Origin: an uncultured Prevotella sp.
GTDB taxonomy: Bacteria; Bacteroidota; Bacteroidia; Bacteroidales; Bacteroidaceae
Length of the DNA stretch: 39,256 bases
Assembly (NCBI GenBank): GCA_900550035.1
Contig: URQS01000029.1
Span: 1 to 39,256, forward strand
Reading direction: 5' to 3'
The position numbers were made by a program, and so were the translations under genes. Under the pieces are notes generated by a model. It saw only the letters and a program-made list of their open reading frames with translations. It did no database searches and was not told the DNA's origin. Shown here in pieces: positions 1 to 6,632 of this stretch. The stretch's first letter is position 1. Every line of letters begins with the position of its first letter.

Positions 1-76
1 AACTTATTCGTGAATTATTCATATTTATAAAATTAATTTTGAACAGTTACTTATATATAGGTATTTGTCAATTATT

Positions 77-466
77 TTATTTCACAACTTTCTTTCCTGC
101 TGCAACCCAACCGTTATAACCCTTGTCGAGTTCTACAACCTTGTATCCATTTTTTACTAATTTGTTAGCAGCATTCTTACTACGCTTACCGCTTCGACAG
201 TTCACGGCTATTGTCTTGTCCTTAGGTAGAGTGGCTAAAGCCTTTTGTTCGAAGTCGCTTTTTAGTACGTCGATATTTATTGCGTTCTCAATGTGGCCGT
301 CGGCAAATTCCTCAGCAGTACGAACGTCCAGTTGAACTACTGAAGTGTCTGCAATGACTTTTTCAAAAGTCTCTACCGATACACTCTCAAAACCTTTGTT
401 CTGTGCTTGGCAGGAGAAGAATCCCCAAAGCAGGGTTAATAAACTTATAATTCTAAATGTCTTCAT
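77..466 (-). CDS. Exported single-domain rhodanese, probable lipoprotein
   Basis: This 129-residue protein is one rhodanese domain behind an N-terminal export signal. Residues 1-18 are hydrophobic and end in FFSC, so Cys19 is a plausible lipoprotein attachment site; the -3 Phe is not ideal for a lipobox, and type I cleavage nearby is possible. The domain shows the LDVRTAEEFADGHI segment (about 46-59) and the active-site loop CRSGKR with Cys90 as the persulfide-carrying cysteine. Rhodaneses move sulfane sulfur; an exported one acts in the periplasm on an unknown acceptor. The gene starts 32 bases after the stop of the TtcA-like gene on the same strand and may be cotranscribed with it, but the two proteins would work in different compartments. 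The rhodanese assignment is firm, the lipoprotein call likely, the substrate unknown. Confidence 0.88.
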   Translation of the reverse strand: MKTFRIISLLTLLWGFFSCQAQNKGFESVSVETFEKVIADTSVVQLDVRTAEEFADGHIENAINIDVLKSDFEQKALATLPKDKTIAVNCRSGKRSKNAANKLVKNGYKVVELDKGYNGWVAAGKKVVK

Positions 467-498
467 TTATATTTCATTTTTGTTGATTATTTATTCAT

Positions 499-1236
499 TC
501 ATTCATCGTTGATGCTAACGAGTTTGCCTTCTTTCTCCAATGCGTGCCATATTGAGTAGCGTGCTTCTGGATTAATACGTTCAATCTCTTCAAACACTCT
601 TCGCATATCTGTGCGGTTTGACGCTTGCTCGTAAGGGCAAGTCTTTATTTGCTTTTCATATCTACACAACTCAGCGTATTCTTTGATATCACTCTCTTTT
701 GTAAGGCACAGTGGACGAATGATGGTGAGTGGCATCTTGTCCATTTGCATTACAGCCGGCATTGTGGAGAAAGAACCTTGATAGAATTGGTTGAGCATGG
801 CTGTGTGGATTATGTCGTCCATGTGATGACCGAGGGCTATCTTGTTGAAGTCAGCTTCTTGAGCGTAGTGGAACAGGGCTTTCCGACGATGCCACGAGCA
901 TAGGAAGCAGGCAGGTTTGTCAGATTTTTTTGTTTCGTCAAATTCTGTGTTGATGATATGTAGTTTCACTCCATGTTCGCTTGCAAATCTTTCCAAATAT
1001 GAAGTGTCCGACTCGTAATGTATGTTTTTCATGCGTACATGTACAGCTTCTACTTCTATTTTGGGCTTGAAGATACGTTGACGACGTGCGAGCATTTCAA
1101 GCAAGCACAATGAGTCCTTGCCTCCCGATAATCCTATGAGTATACGGTCACTGTCAGCGAGCATAGAAAAGTCGGTGAGTGCTTTCTGAAACTGCTTGTA
1201 GAGCTGATGGTTAAGAATTTGTTCGCGAGATCTCAT
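499..1236 (-). CDS. ttcA: TtcA-like tRNA 2-thiocytidine synthetase (PP-loop ATPase)
   Basis: TtcA-family enzymes adenylate cytidine 32 of certain tRNAs and replace its oxygen with sulfur, using a [4Fe-4S] cluster held by three cysteines. Counting from the start chosen here (245 residues), the PP-loop SGGKDS lies at 37-42, the paired cysteines of ACFLCSW are Cys110 and Cys113, and the third is Cys200 in KTCPYE; this spacing matches TtcA. A longer reading frame begins at 1272, but it would overlap the end of the DUF486 gene by 29 bases. The ATG at 1236 begins 7 bases past that stop and gives the usual N-terminus, so I prefer it. The gene is probably cotranscribed with the DUF486 gene upstream and the rhodanese downstream. 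The family is clear; the exact tRNA position modified is inferred. Confidence 0.85.
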   Translation of the reverse strand: MRSREQILNHQLYKQFQKALTDFSMLADSDRILIGLSGGKDSLCLLEMLARRQRIFKPKIEVEAVHVRMKNIHYESDTSYLERFASEHGVKLHIINTEFDETKKSDKPACFLCSWHRRKALFHYAQEADFNKIALGHHMDDIIHTAMLNQFYQGSFSTMPAVMQMDKMPLTIIRPLCLTKESDIKEYAELCRYEKQIKTCPYEQASNRTDMRRVFEEIERINPEARYSIWHALEKEGKLVSINDE

Positions 1237-1243
1237 GTCTTGT

Positions 1244-1609
1244 TTACTTAAACACAAGGTAGACGGCTGCAATGATAAATACGAACGCTAACAGGTGGTT
1301 CCATTTCAAGGTTTCGCCTTGGAACATAATATTGGTAATGAGTGCGAATACAATAAGACTGATGCATTCTTGCACCACTTTCAACTGAACGAGCGAAAAC
1401 GGACCTCCATTGCCTTGAAAACCTATACGGTTGGCTGGTACCTGACAACAATACTCAAAGAAAGCTATTCCCCATGAAAATGCTATAACACCTATCAATG
1501 GCCAATGGCTTGACACACCTGTCTGCTGAAGCTTCAAATGACCATACCATGCTAAAGTCATGAATATGTTAGAGAGAATAAGTAAAATTATGGTGTAGAA
1601 TCCTGACAT
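1244..1609 (-). CDS. DUF486 (DMT-family) small membrane protein
   Basis: This is a 121-residue integral membrane protein with four hydrophobic stretches at roughly 3-22, 36-55, 78-98 and 103-120, the size and layout of DUF486 proteins, which resemble half-size drug/metabolite transporters. The central segment with CCQVPANRIGFQGNGG (about 54-69) is characteristic of the family. DMT half-transporters normally work as dimers; no substrate is established for DUF486 and none can be read from the sequence. It heads a short minus-strand run with the TtcA-like gene, whose preferred start lies 7 bases past its stop. A GC-rich palindromic repeat sits immediately upstream (1626-1725). I found no good promoter between the repeat and the start. 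Confidence 0.82.
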   Translation of the reverse strand: MSGFYTIILLILSNIFMTLAWYGHLKLQQTGVSSHWPLIGVIAFSWGIAFFEYCCQVPANRIGFQGNGGPFSLVQLKVVQECISLIVFALITNIMFQGETLKWNHLLAFVFIIAAVYLVFK

Positions 1610-1625
1610 ATTAGTTTTTTTATAA

Positions 1626-1725
1626 AAGCCCCACCCCGAACTCTCCCTACTGGGAGGGAAGTGATATCTCAGTAATCAGTACATATTACTCCCCTCCCTG
1701 CGGGGGAGGGGTCGGGGTAGGGCTT
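1626..1725. repeat. GC-rich palindromic intergenic repeat (REP/MITE-like)
   Basis: About 100 bases form an imperfect palindrome. The outer arms start AAGCCCCACCCCGA at 1626-1639 and end TCGGGGTAGGGCTT at 1712-1725, with one mismatch over 14 pairs. Inside are two small hairpins: CTCCC..GGGAG near 1643-1656 and CCCCTCCC..GGGGAGGGG near 1691-1711. The C/G runs contrast sharply with the A/T-rich intergenic DNA on both sides. Similar arms made of CCCC and GGGG blocks recur between genes in many Bacteroidetes genomes. The element lies between the Nfn-like gene and the DUF486 gene and may end or stabilise the Nfn transcript. Confidence 0.75.
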
Positions 1726-1741
1726 CGTTTTTATTAATTTA

Positions 1742-4090
1742 TTATCCTTTCAATCTCTCGTCCATGGCTGCAGCCGCTCTGCGACCGTCACCCATAGCGA
1801 GGATAACTGTTGCTCCTCCGCGTACGATATCGCCACCGGCGAATATCTCTGGGCGTGAGCTTTGCATCTGTTCGTTAACAGCTATAGTGTTCTTTCTACC
1901 GAGTTCAAGACCCTTGATAGAGTTTGGTACAAGTGGGTTGGGCGATACGCCTACTGCTACAATCACCTGGTCTACCTCTATTGTTACTGTCTTACCTTCT
2001 ACTGGCACTGGCTTGCAGCGTCCGCTTGCGTCCGGCTCACCCAATTCCATTACCTGAAGTACGGCAGCCTTTACGGCTCCCTTCTCGTCTGCGATATATT
2101 CTATCGGGTTGTGCAGTGTGAGGAAGATGATTCCCTCCTCTTTTGCGTGCTTCACCTCTTCAAGACGTGCTGGCATTTCTGCCTCTGAGCGACGGTATAC
2201 GAGTGTCACATCACCGCCCAGACGTTTCGCTGTACGGCAAGAGTCCATTGCTGTATTGCCACCGCCTACTACAAGCACATGTTTGCCGATGTTGATAGGC
2301 GTATCGGCGAGAGGATTGGCTGCATCCATAAGGTTCACACGTGTCAGATATTCGTTCGACGACATGATGTTCAGAGCATTCTCGCCCTTAATACCCATGA
2401 AGTTAGGCAATCCGGCACCCGAACCTACGAATATTCCCTTGAAGCCTTCTGCCTCAAGCTGGTCGGTGGTGATTGTCTTGCCGATGATACAGTCGGTGGT
2501 GAATATTACGCCCATCTTCTTCAGGTTCTCTATCTCTACGTCAACGATGCGGTTTGGCAGACGGAACTCTGGAATACCATATTTAAGCACACCGCCAATT
2601 TCGTGCAGTGCCTCGAATACATGTACCTCGTAGCCCTTCTTCACCATGTCGCCGGCAAAGCTCAATCCCGAAGGACCGCTACCTACTACAGCCACCTTAA
2701 TTCCGTTCTTTGGTGCCATGTCGGGTATGGCGATGTTGCCACTCTCACGTTCAAAGTCGGCAGCGAAACGCTCCAGATAACCGATAGCTACAGCAGGTTC
2801 GTTCATCTTCAGATGGATACACTTGCTTTCGCACTGTTTCTCCTGTGGGCAAACACGGCCACATACGGCTGGTAGGGCAGAGGTACTCTTGAGTACCTCT
2901 GCGGCAGCAAGGAATTGTCCGCGTTCTATGTTCTTGATGAATGATGGAATATTGATGTTTACTGGACAACCTTCAACGCATGTTGGCTTACCACAGTCGA
3001 GACAGCGATGTGCCTCTCGTACAGCCATTTCCTTGGTCAGACCTTTATTCACTTCCTCGGTACGTGTTGTTGCACGATATACGGGGTCGAGTTCAGGCAT
3101 CTGCACACGCTCTATGGCCTTGCGTTCAGCAGGCTTCATGGCTGCGCGCAATTCCTTACGCCATTCAGCGTTGCGGTCGGTGAGTTGTTCGATTGTCTCA
3201 TTGGTAGGTTCTACGTCCATGCAAGTGGCGCATCCCTTGGTCTCTTCCTTTCTCTCTATGCCACGCAGATGCTCTTCGTAGTGTTCCATCTCCTCGCGCT
3301 CAGCGTCGCGGAATGTGCCCATACGCTTGAACATTTCGTCCCAGTCTACAAGCGCTCCGTCAAACTCAGGTCCGTCGATGCACACAAACTTAGTCTTACC
3401 TCCAATCGAGAGGCGGCAAGCACCGCACATACCTGTACCGTCGACCATAATAGTGTTCAACGAAACTTCAACAGGGATGTTATATTTCTGTGCCATGAGG
3501 CAGCTGAACTTCATCATGATAGGAGGACCAATTGCAAAAACCTTGTCAACGTGCTCTTCCTGGTTGATGAATTTCTCTATACCTACAGTTACTACGCCCT
3601 TTTCGCCGTACGATCCGTCATCGGTCATGATGATGAGTTCGTCGCTGCTCTGGCGCACCTCATCCTCAAGTATTACGAGGTCCTTGCTACGTCCGGCAAT
3701 AACCGATAATACACGGTTGCCTGCAGCCTTCAATGCGCGGATTATTGGAAGCATCGGAGCTACGCCAACGCCACCACCTGCACACACTACAGTGCCGAAG
3801 TTTTCTATGTGTGTTGGGTTGCCGAGAGGCCCAACAACATCTGTGATGTAGTCGCCTTCATTAAGGCTGCACAATTTTGCCGATGAAAGACCTACCTTCT
3901 GCACAACAATAGTTATCGTGCCGCGCTCAATGTCAGCATCAGCAATGGTCAGAGGCACACGCTCGCCATTCTCACCAACACGTACAATGATGAAATTGCC
4001 TGCCTTGCGACTCTTTGCTATCAATGGGGCTTCAATCTCAAAAAGATAAACCTTCTCTGAGAACTGTTTTTTCAGTACGATTTTGTTCAT
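1742..4090 (-). CDS. Fused NfnA/NfnB-like flavoprotein (ferredoxin:NADP or glutamate synthase-type oxidoreductase)
   Basis: This 782-residue protein joins two flavoproteins that are separate subunits in NfnAB. Residues 1-285 are a ferredoxin-NADP reductase-like, PyrK/NfnA-type domain: an NAD-binding segment CAGGGVGVAP (103-112) and a [2Fe-2S] site with Cys222, Cys225 and Cys237. Asp217 is placed where NfnA uses an aspartate as the fourth ligand. Residues about 295-782 are NfnB/GltD-like: two cysteine sets (363, 366, 371, 375 and 410, 414, 420, 424) for [4Fe-4S] clusters, an FAD motif VVGSGPSG (468-475), an NADPH motif VVGGGNTA (607-614) and a C-terminal FAD motif AGGDIVRGGATV (751-762). NfnAB bifurcates electrons between NADH, NADPH and ferredoxin; a role feeding glutamate synthase is the alternative. 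No gltB-type large subunit is nearby. Family assignment is firm, the physiological reaction inferred. Confidence 0.9.
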   Translation of the reverse strand: MNKIVLKKQFSEKVYLFEIEAPLIAKSRKAGNFIIVRVGENGERVPLTIADADIERGTITIVVQKVGLSSAKLCSLNEGDYITDVVGPLGNPTHIENFGTVVCAGGGVGVAPMLPIIRALKAAGNRVLSVIAGRSKDLVILEDEVRQSSDELIIMTDDGSYGEKGVVTVGIEKFINQEEHVDKVFAIGPPIMMKFSCLMAQKYNIPVEVSLNTIMVDGTGMCGACRLSIGGKTKFVCIDGPEFDGALVDWDEMFKRMGTFRDAEREEMEHYEEHLRGIERKEETKGCATCMDVEPTNETIEQLTDRNAEWRKELRAAMKPAERKAIERVQMPELDPVYRATTRTEEVNKGLTKEMAVREAHRCLDCGKPTCVEGCPVNINIPSFIKNIERGQFLAAAEVLKSTSALPAVCGRVCPQEKQCESKCIHLKMNEPAVAIGYLERFAADFERESGNIAIPDMAPKNGIKVAVVGSGPSGLSFAGDMVKKGYEVHVFEALHEIGGVLKYGIPEFRLPNRIVDVEIENLKKMGVIFTTDCIIGKTITTDQLEAEGFKGIFVGSGAGLPNFMGIKGENALNIMSSNEYLTRVNLMDAANPLADTPINIGKHVLVVGGGNTAMDSCRTAKRLGGDVTLVYRRSEAEMPARLEEVKHAKEEGIIFLTLHNPIEYIADEKGAVKAAVLQVMELGEPDASGRCKPVPVEGKTVTIEVDQVIVAVGVSPNPLVPNSIKGLELGRKNTIAVNEQMQSSRPEIFAGGDIVRGGATVILAMGDGRRAAAAMDERLKG

Positions 4091-4166
4091 GTGTAGTAAT
4101 GTTATTGTTTTAAGTTAGGTTTGATAAAAGGGTATTAGTAATAATGTGTAGAAGTTAATGAAGTGA

Positions 4167-4191
4167 AGGAGTCAGAATAAGTCTGACTCCT
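4167..4191 (-). terminator. Hairpin downstream of serS
   Basis: A perfect 10-bp stem (AGGAGTCAGA at 4167-4176, TCTGACTCCT at 4182-4191) with a 5-base loop lies 40 bases past the serS stop. The T-rich stretch is on the plus-strand side; on the minus strand the tail is only moderately T-rich, so termination of serS may be partial. It is probably an operon boundary between serS and the Nfn-like gene. Confidence 0.6.
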
Positions 4192-4231
4192 CTCTTTCTT
4201 TATTTTTGTCTGCAGAATTTGTTTCTGCTAA

Positions 4232-5521
4232 TTAGAAATTCTTGTCATCGAGCATGTCGAATCCGCAGTAAGGAACGAGTACCTTCGGTACACGGATGCC
4301 TTCCGGAGTCTGGTTGTTCTCGATGATGGCAGCTACGATACGCGGGAGAGCGAGAGCCGAACCGTTCAGAGTGTGGCACAACTCAATCTTTCTTGTCTCT
4401 GCGTTGCGGTAGCGGCAGTGCAGGCGGTTTGCCTGATAGCTCTCGAAGTTAGATACAGAAGAAACCTCGAGCCAACGCTTCTGGGCTGCGCTCCATACCT
4501 CAAAGTCGTAGCAGATAGCTGATGTGAAACTCATGTCGCCACCGCACAGACGGAGAATGTGATACGGAAGCTCAAGCTTTTTGAGTAGACCCTCTACGTG
4601 TACAAGCATCTCGTCGAGCGACTGGTATGAGTGTTCAGGCTTGTCTATGCGTACAATCTCTACCTTGTCAAACTGGTGCAGACGGTTCAGTCCGCGTACG
4701 TCCTTGCCGTATGAGCCAGCCTCACGACGGAAGCAAGCTGAGTAGGCGCAACGCTTGATAGGCAGATCCTTCTCGTCGAGAATCTCGTCGCGGAAGATGT
4801 TTGTTACTGGAACCTCAGCAGTAGGGATGAGGTAGAGGTTGTCGAGCTGACACTGGTACATCTGAGCCTCCTTGTCGGGAAGCTGGCCTGTGCCGTAGCC
4901 AGAAGCCTCGTTTACAACGTACGGTGGCTGTACCTCAAGATACCCGCTCTTGCGAGCCTCTTCAAGGAAGAAAGCCTCAAGTGCGCGTTGCAGGCGGGCC
5001 ATTTTGCCGATATAGATAGGGAAGCCGGCACCTGTAATCTTCACACCAAGGTCGAAGTCGATGAGGTTGAACTTCTTGCAAAGGTCCCAGTGGCAGAGTG
5101 CGTCTTCTGGAAGGTTTGGCATTTCGCCGCCTTCCTTTACCACTACGTTGTCGCTTGCGTCCTTGCCTTCAGGCACGTCGTCGTTAGGTATATTTGGGAT
5201 GGTGCAGAGCTTGGCAATAAGGTCCTTCTCGGCCTGTGCCTTAGTCTCTTCCAATGCCTTGTTTCCTTCCTTTATTGCTGCAACCTTAGCCTTTATTTCG
5301 TCGGCCTCCTGCTTGTTGCCCTGCTTCATGAGAGCACCAATCTGAGCTGCCATCTTCTTGGCTTCTGAAAGGTTTCTGTCAAGTTCCTGCTGTGTCTCGC
5401 GACGACGCTTGTCAATGACGAGAACTTCGTTGACGGCTTCTTCTGCACCTGCAAAGTGCTTCTTGTTCAAGCCTTTGATAACACGTTCAGTTTCCTCACT
5501 GATGAGTTTAAGTGTAAGCAT
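4232..5521 (-). CDS. serS: Seryl-tRNA synthetase
   Basis: This class II aminoacyl-tRNA synthetase charges tRNA(Ser), and also tRNA(Sec) where present, with serine in the cytoplasm. It has the usual length (429 residues). The N-terminal 30-105 stretch is a charged, heptad-rich antiparallel coiled coil that grips the long variable arm of tRNA(Ser). The catalytic core follows, with the serine-binding TAEVP at 234-238, class II motif 2 (FRREAGSYGKDVRGL, 264-278) and motif 3 near the C-terminus around GSALALPRI. It is a single-gene unit with a consensus-like promoter upstream (5579-5608) and a hairpin downstream (4167-4191). Confidence 0.97.
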   Translation of the reverse strand: MLTLKLISEETERVIKGLNKKHFAGAEEAVNEVLVIDKRRRETQQELDRNLSEAKKMAAQIGALMKQGNKQEADEIKAKVAAIKEGNKALEETKAQAEKDLIAKLCTIPNIPNDDVPEGKDASDNVVVKEGGEMPNLPEDALCHWDLCKKFNLIDFDLGVKITGAGFPIYIGKMARLQRALEAFFLEEARKSGYLEVQPPYVVNEASGYGTGQLPDKEAQMYQCQLDNLYLIPTAEVPVTNIFRDEILDEKDLPIKRCAYSACFRREAGSYGKDVRGLNRLHQFDKVEIVRIDKPEHSYQSLDEMLVHVEGLLKKLELPYHILRLCGGDMSFTSAICYDFEVWSAAQKRWLEVSSVSNFESYQANRLHCRYRNAETRKIELCHTLNGSALALPRIVAAIIENNQTPEGIRVPKVLVPYCGFDMLDDKNF

Positions 5522-5578
5522 ATGCTAAATAGTTAAATATTAATATGCGTTGTGTATGTTATAATTCTATTCGAGATA

Positions 5579-5608
5579 CAAAATTACAAAAAAAATCTTT
5601 TACGGCAA
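5579..5608 (-). promoter_or_regulatory. Bacteroidetes-type promoter for serS
   Basis: On the minus strand a -7 box TAATTTTG (5586-5579) fits TAnnTTTG, and TTG (5608-5606) lies 19 bases upstream where the -33 element belongs. The predicted transcript would have a leader of roughly 50 bases before the serS ATG. Confidence 0.65.
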
Positions 5609-5635
5609 TATTTAACTCTTGTTTTTTATAAAAGC

Positions 5636-5676
5636 ATTAATCCCAATCTTCAAGTTGCATGAAGATTGGGATTAAT
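5636..5676 (-). terminator. Terminator of the rplU-rpmA operon
   Basis: A perfect 17-bp inverted repeat (5636-5652 and 5660-5676, beginning ATTAATCCCAATC) with a 7-base loop sits 31 bases after the rpmA stop. On the minus strand it is followed by a T-containing tail (GCTTTTAT). It separates the ribosomal protein operon from the serS promoter. Confidence 0.85.
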
Positions 5677-5707
5677 ATGTTTGTTTGGAATAGTTTTTTT
5701 ATTTTAA

Positions 5708-5971
5708 TTAAGCCTCAGCTTCGGGTATTACGGAAACAGTGCTCTTGTCGTTGCGACCCTTGCGGAAGTTAACGATACCGTCAACCAATGCATAGAGAGT
5801 GTCGTCCTTGCCAATACCTACATTCAAGCCTGGGTTGTGCTTTGTACCACGCTGGCGAACGATGATGTTGCCTGCGATGCACTTCTGGCCACCCCAGATC
5901 TTAACGCCTAATCTTTGAGAAGCTGATTCACGTCCGTTCTTAGAACTACCTACACCTTTCTTATGTGCCAT
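5708..5971 (-). CDS. rpmA: 50S ribosomal protein L27
   Basis: L27 is a small basic protein of the large ribosomal subunit whose N-terminal tail reaches the peptidyl transferase centre and contacts tRNA. The 87-residue product starts directly with MAHKKGVGSSKNGRES, the mature L27 N-terminus, so it lacks the cleaved extension seen in Firmicutes. The conserved GGQKCIAGNIIVRQRGTK segment (28-45) is intact. The gene lies 18 bases after rplU on the same strand, the near-universal L21-L27 pairing, and is followed by a strong terminator. Confidence 0.97.
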   Translation of the reverse strand: MAHKKGVGSSKNGRESASQRLGVKIWGGQKCIAGNIIVRQRGTKHNPGLNVGIGKDDTLYALVDGIVNFRKGRNDKSTVSVIPEAEA

Positions 5972-5989
5972 TTCTTGTTCCTCCTAAAT

Positions 5990-6307
5990 TTAAGCGATTA
6001 CTTCTTTGATTGCAACTTCTGTGAACTGTGCGCGGTGACCATTCTTCTTGCGATAGTCCTTGCGGCGCTTCATCTTGAATACGATGACCTTGTCACCCTT
6101 TACAAGAGGATTTACAACTTCACATACAACTTTAGCACCTTCTACGGCAGGTGCACCTACCTGTACTGAACCTTCTTTGTCAACAAGCAGTACCTTGTTG
6201 AATTCAACAGTCTGGCCTTCCTGAGCGTCCTTGATGTGGTGAACGAAGAGCTTCTTGCCCTGCTCAGCCTTGAACTGCTGACCGTTAATCTCTACGATTG
6301 CGTACAT
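5990..6307 (-). CDS. rplU: 50S ribosomal protein L21
   Basis: L21 binds 23S rRNA in the large ribosomal subunit. The 105-residue product has the expected start MYAIVEINGQQFKAEQGKKL and the C-terminal basic block KMKRRKDYRKKNGHRAQF (78-95) typical of the family. It is the first gene of the rplU-rpmA pair. A TACCTTTG promoter box lies about 90 bases upstream (6395-6402), giving an mRNA leader long enough to fold; I could not match that leader to a known ribosomal protein leader class. Confidence 0.97.
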   Translation of the reverse strand: MYAIVEINGQQFKAEQGKKLFVHHIKDAQEGQTVEFNKVLLVDKEGSVQVGAPAVEGAKVVCEVVNPLVKGDKVIVFKMKRRKDYRKKNGHRAQFTEVAIKEVIA

Positions 6308-6394
6308 TTATTTATTTATATAAACGGGTTTTTCCGCAAGGCGTGCAAGCATCGTGCCGCAACTTCTTTGAGCCTTTACGGACTAAATCGGCTG

Positions 6395-6402
6395 CAAAGG
6401 TA
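6395..6402 (-). promoter_or_regulatory. -7 box of the rplU-rpmA promoter
   Basis: The minus strand reads TACCTTTGCA here, an exact TAnnTTTG -7 box with the common GCA extension. No clear TTTG is seen 19-20 bases upstream, so the -33 element is weak or degenerate. The transcript would carry a leader of about 80 bases before the rplU start. Confidence 0.65.
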
Positions 6403-6632
6403 CAAATTATTTATATTATTAAGTGTGTTAGGTAATGGAAAATTTAAAAAGTTTAACAGATTGAATGTCTAATTAACGGAGTTTTCTATAAATTGGGTCA
6501 TTAAATGCAAAACGAGCAGACAGATAAAGGTTTGTATAGCATCATAGTAACGCTACGAAAACGTTTATTCGTCTACTCGTCTTCTTATTTATTTGTCAAC
6601 GAGTCTACTCGTCAACTTGAATTATAAATCAA
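6403..6632. other. Intergenic DNA between rplU promoter and glgP
   Basis: The whole non-coding stretch is 6308-6632 (325 bases). The first 95 bases are the rplU leader and promoter. From 6403 to about 6508 I see only A/T-rich sequence. The rest holds a long stem-loop (6509-6583) and a second copy of its GACGAGTAGAC motif (6603-6614 region), both on the glgP side. No credible small gene was found. Confidence 0.6.
6509..6583 (-). terminator. Long imperfect stem-loop downstream of glgP
   Basis: Two 32-base arms (6509-6540 and 6552-6583) are complementary at 24 of 32 positions with an 11-base loop. On the minus-strand RNA, four of the eight mismatches become G-U pairs, so the structure favours the glgP transcript. 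The near end is 50 bases past the glgP stop and a short T run (CTCGTTTTGC) follows. It is probably the terminator or 3' stabiliser of the glycogen operon. Confidence 0.6.

Noticed and set aside
3008..3709. 233-codon open frame opposite the Nfn-like gene
   Set aside because: Antisense shadow of a conserved enzyme with no recognisable features of its own.
6308..6394. Known L21 leader RNA or riboswitch in the rplU leader
   Set aside because: The leader is long enough, but I could not fold it into a known class and the visible GCACG repeats are direct, not complementary.
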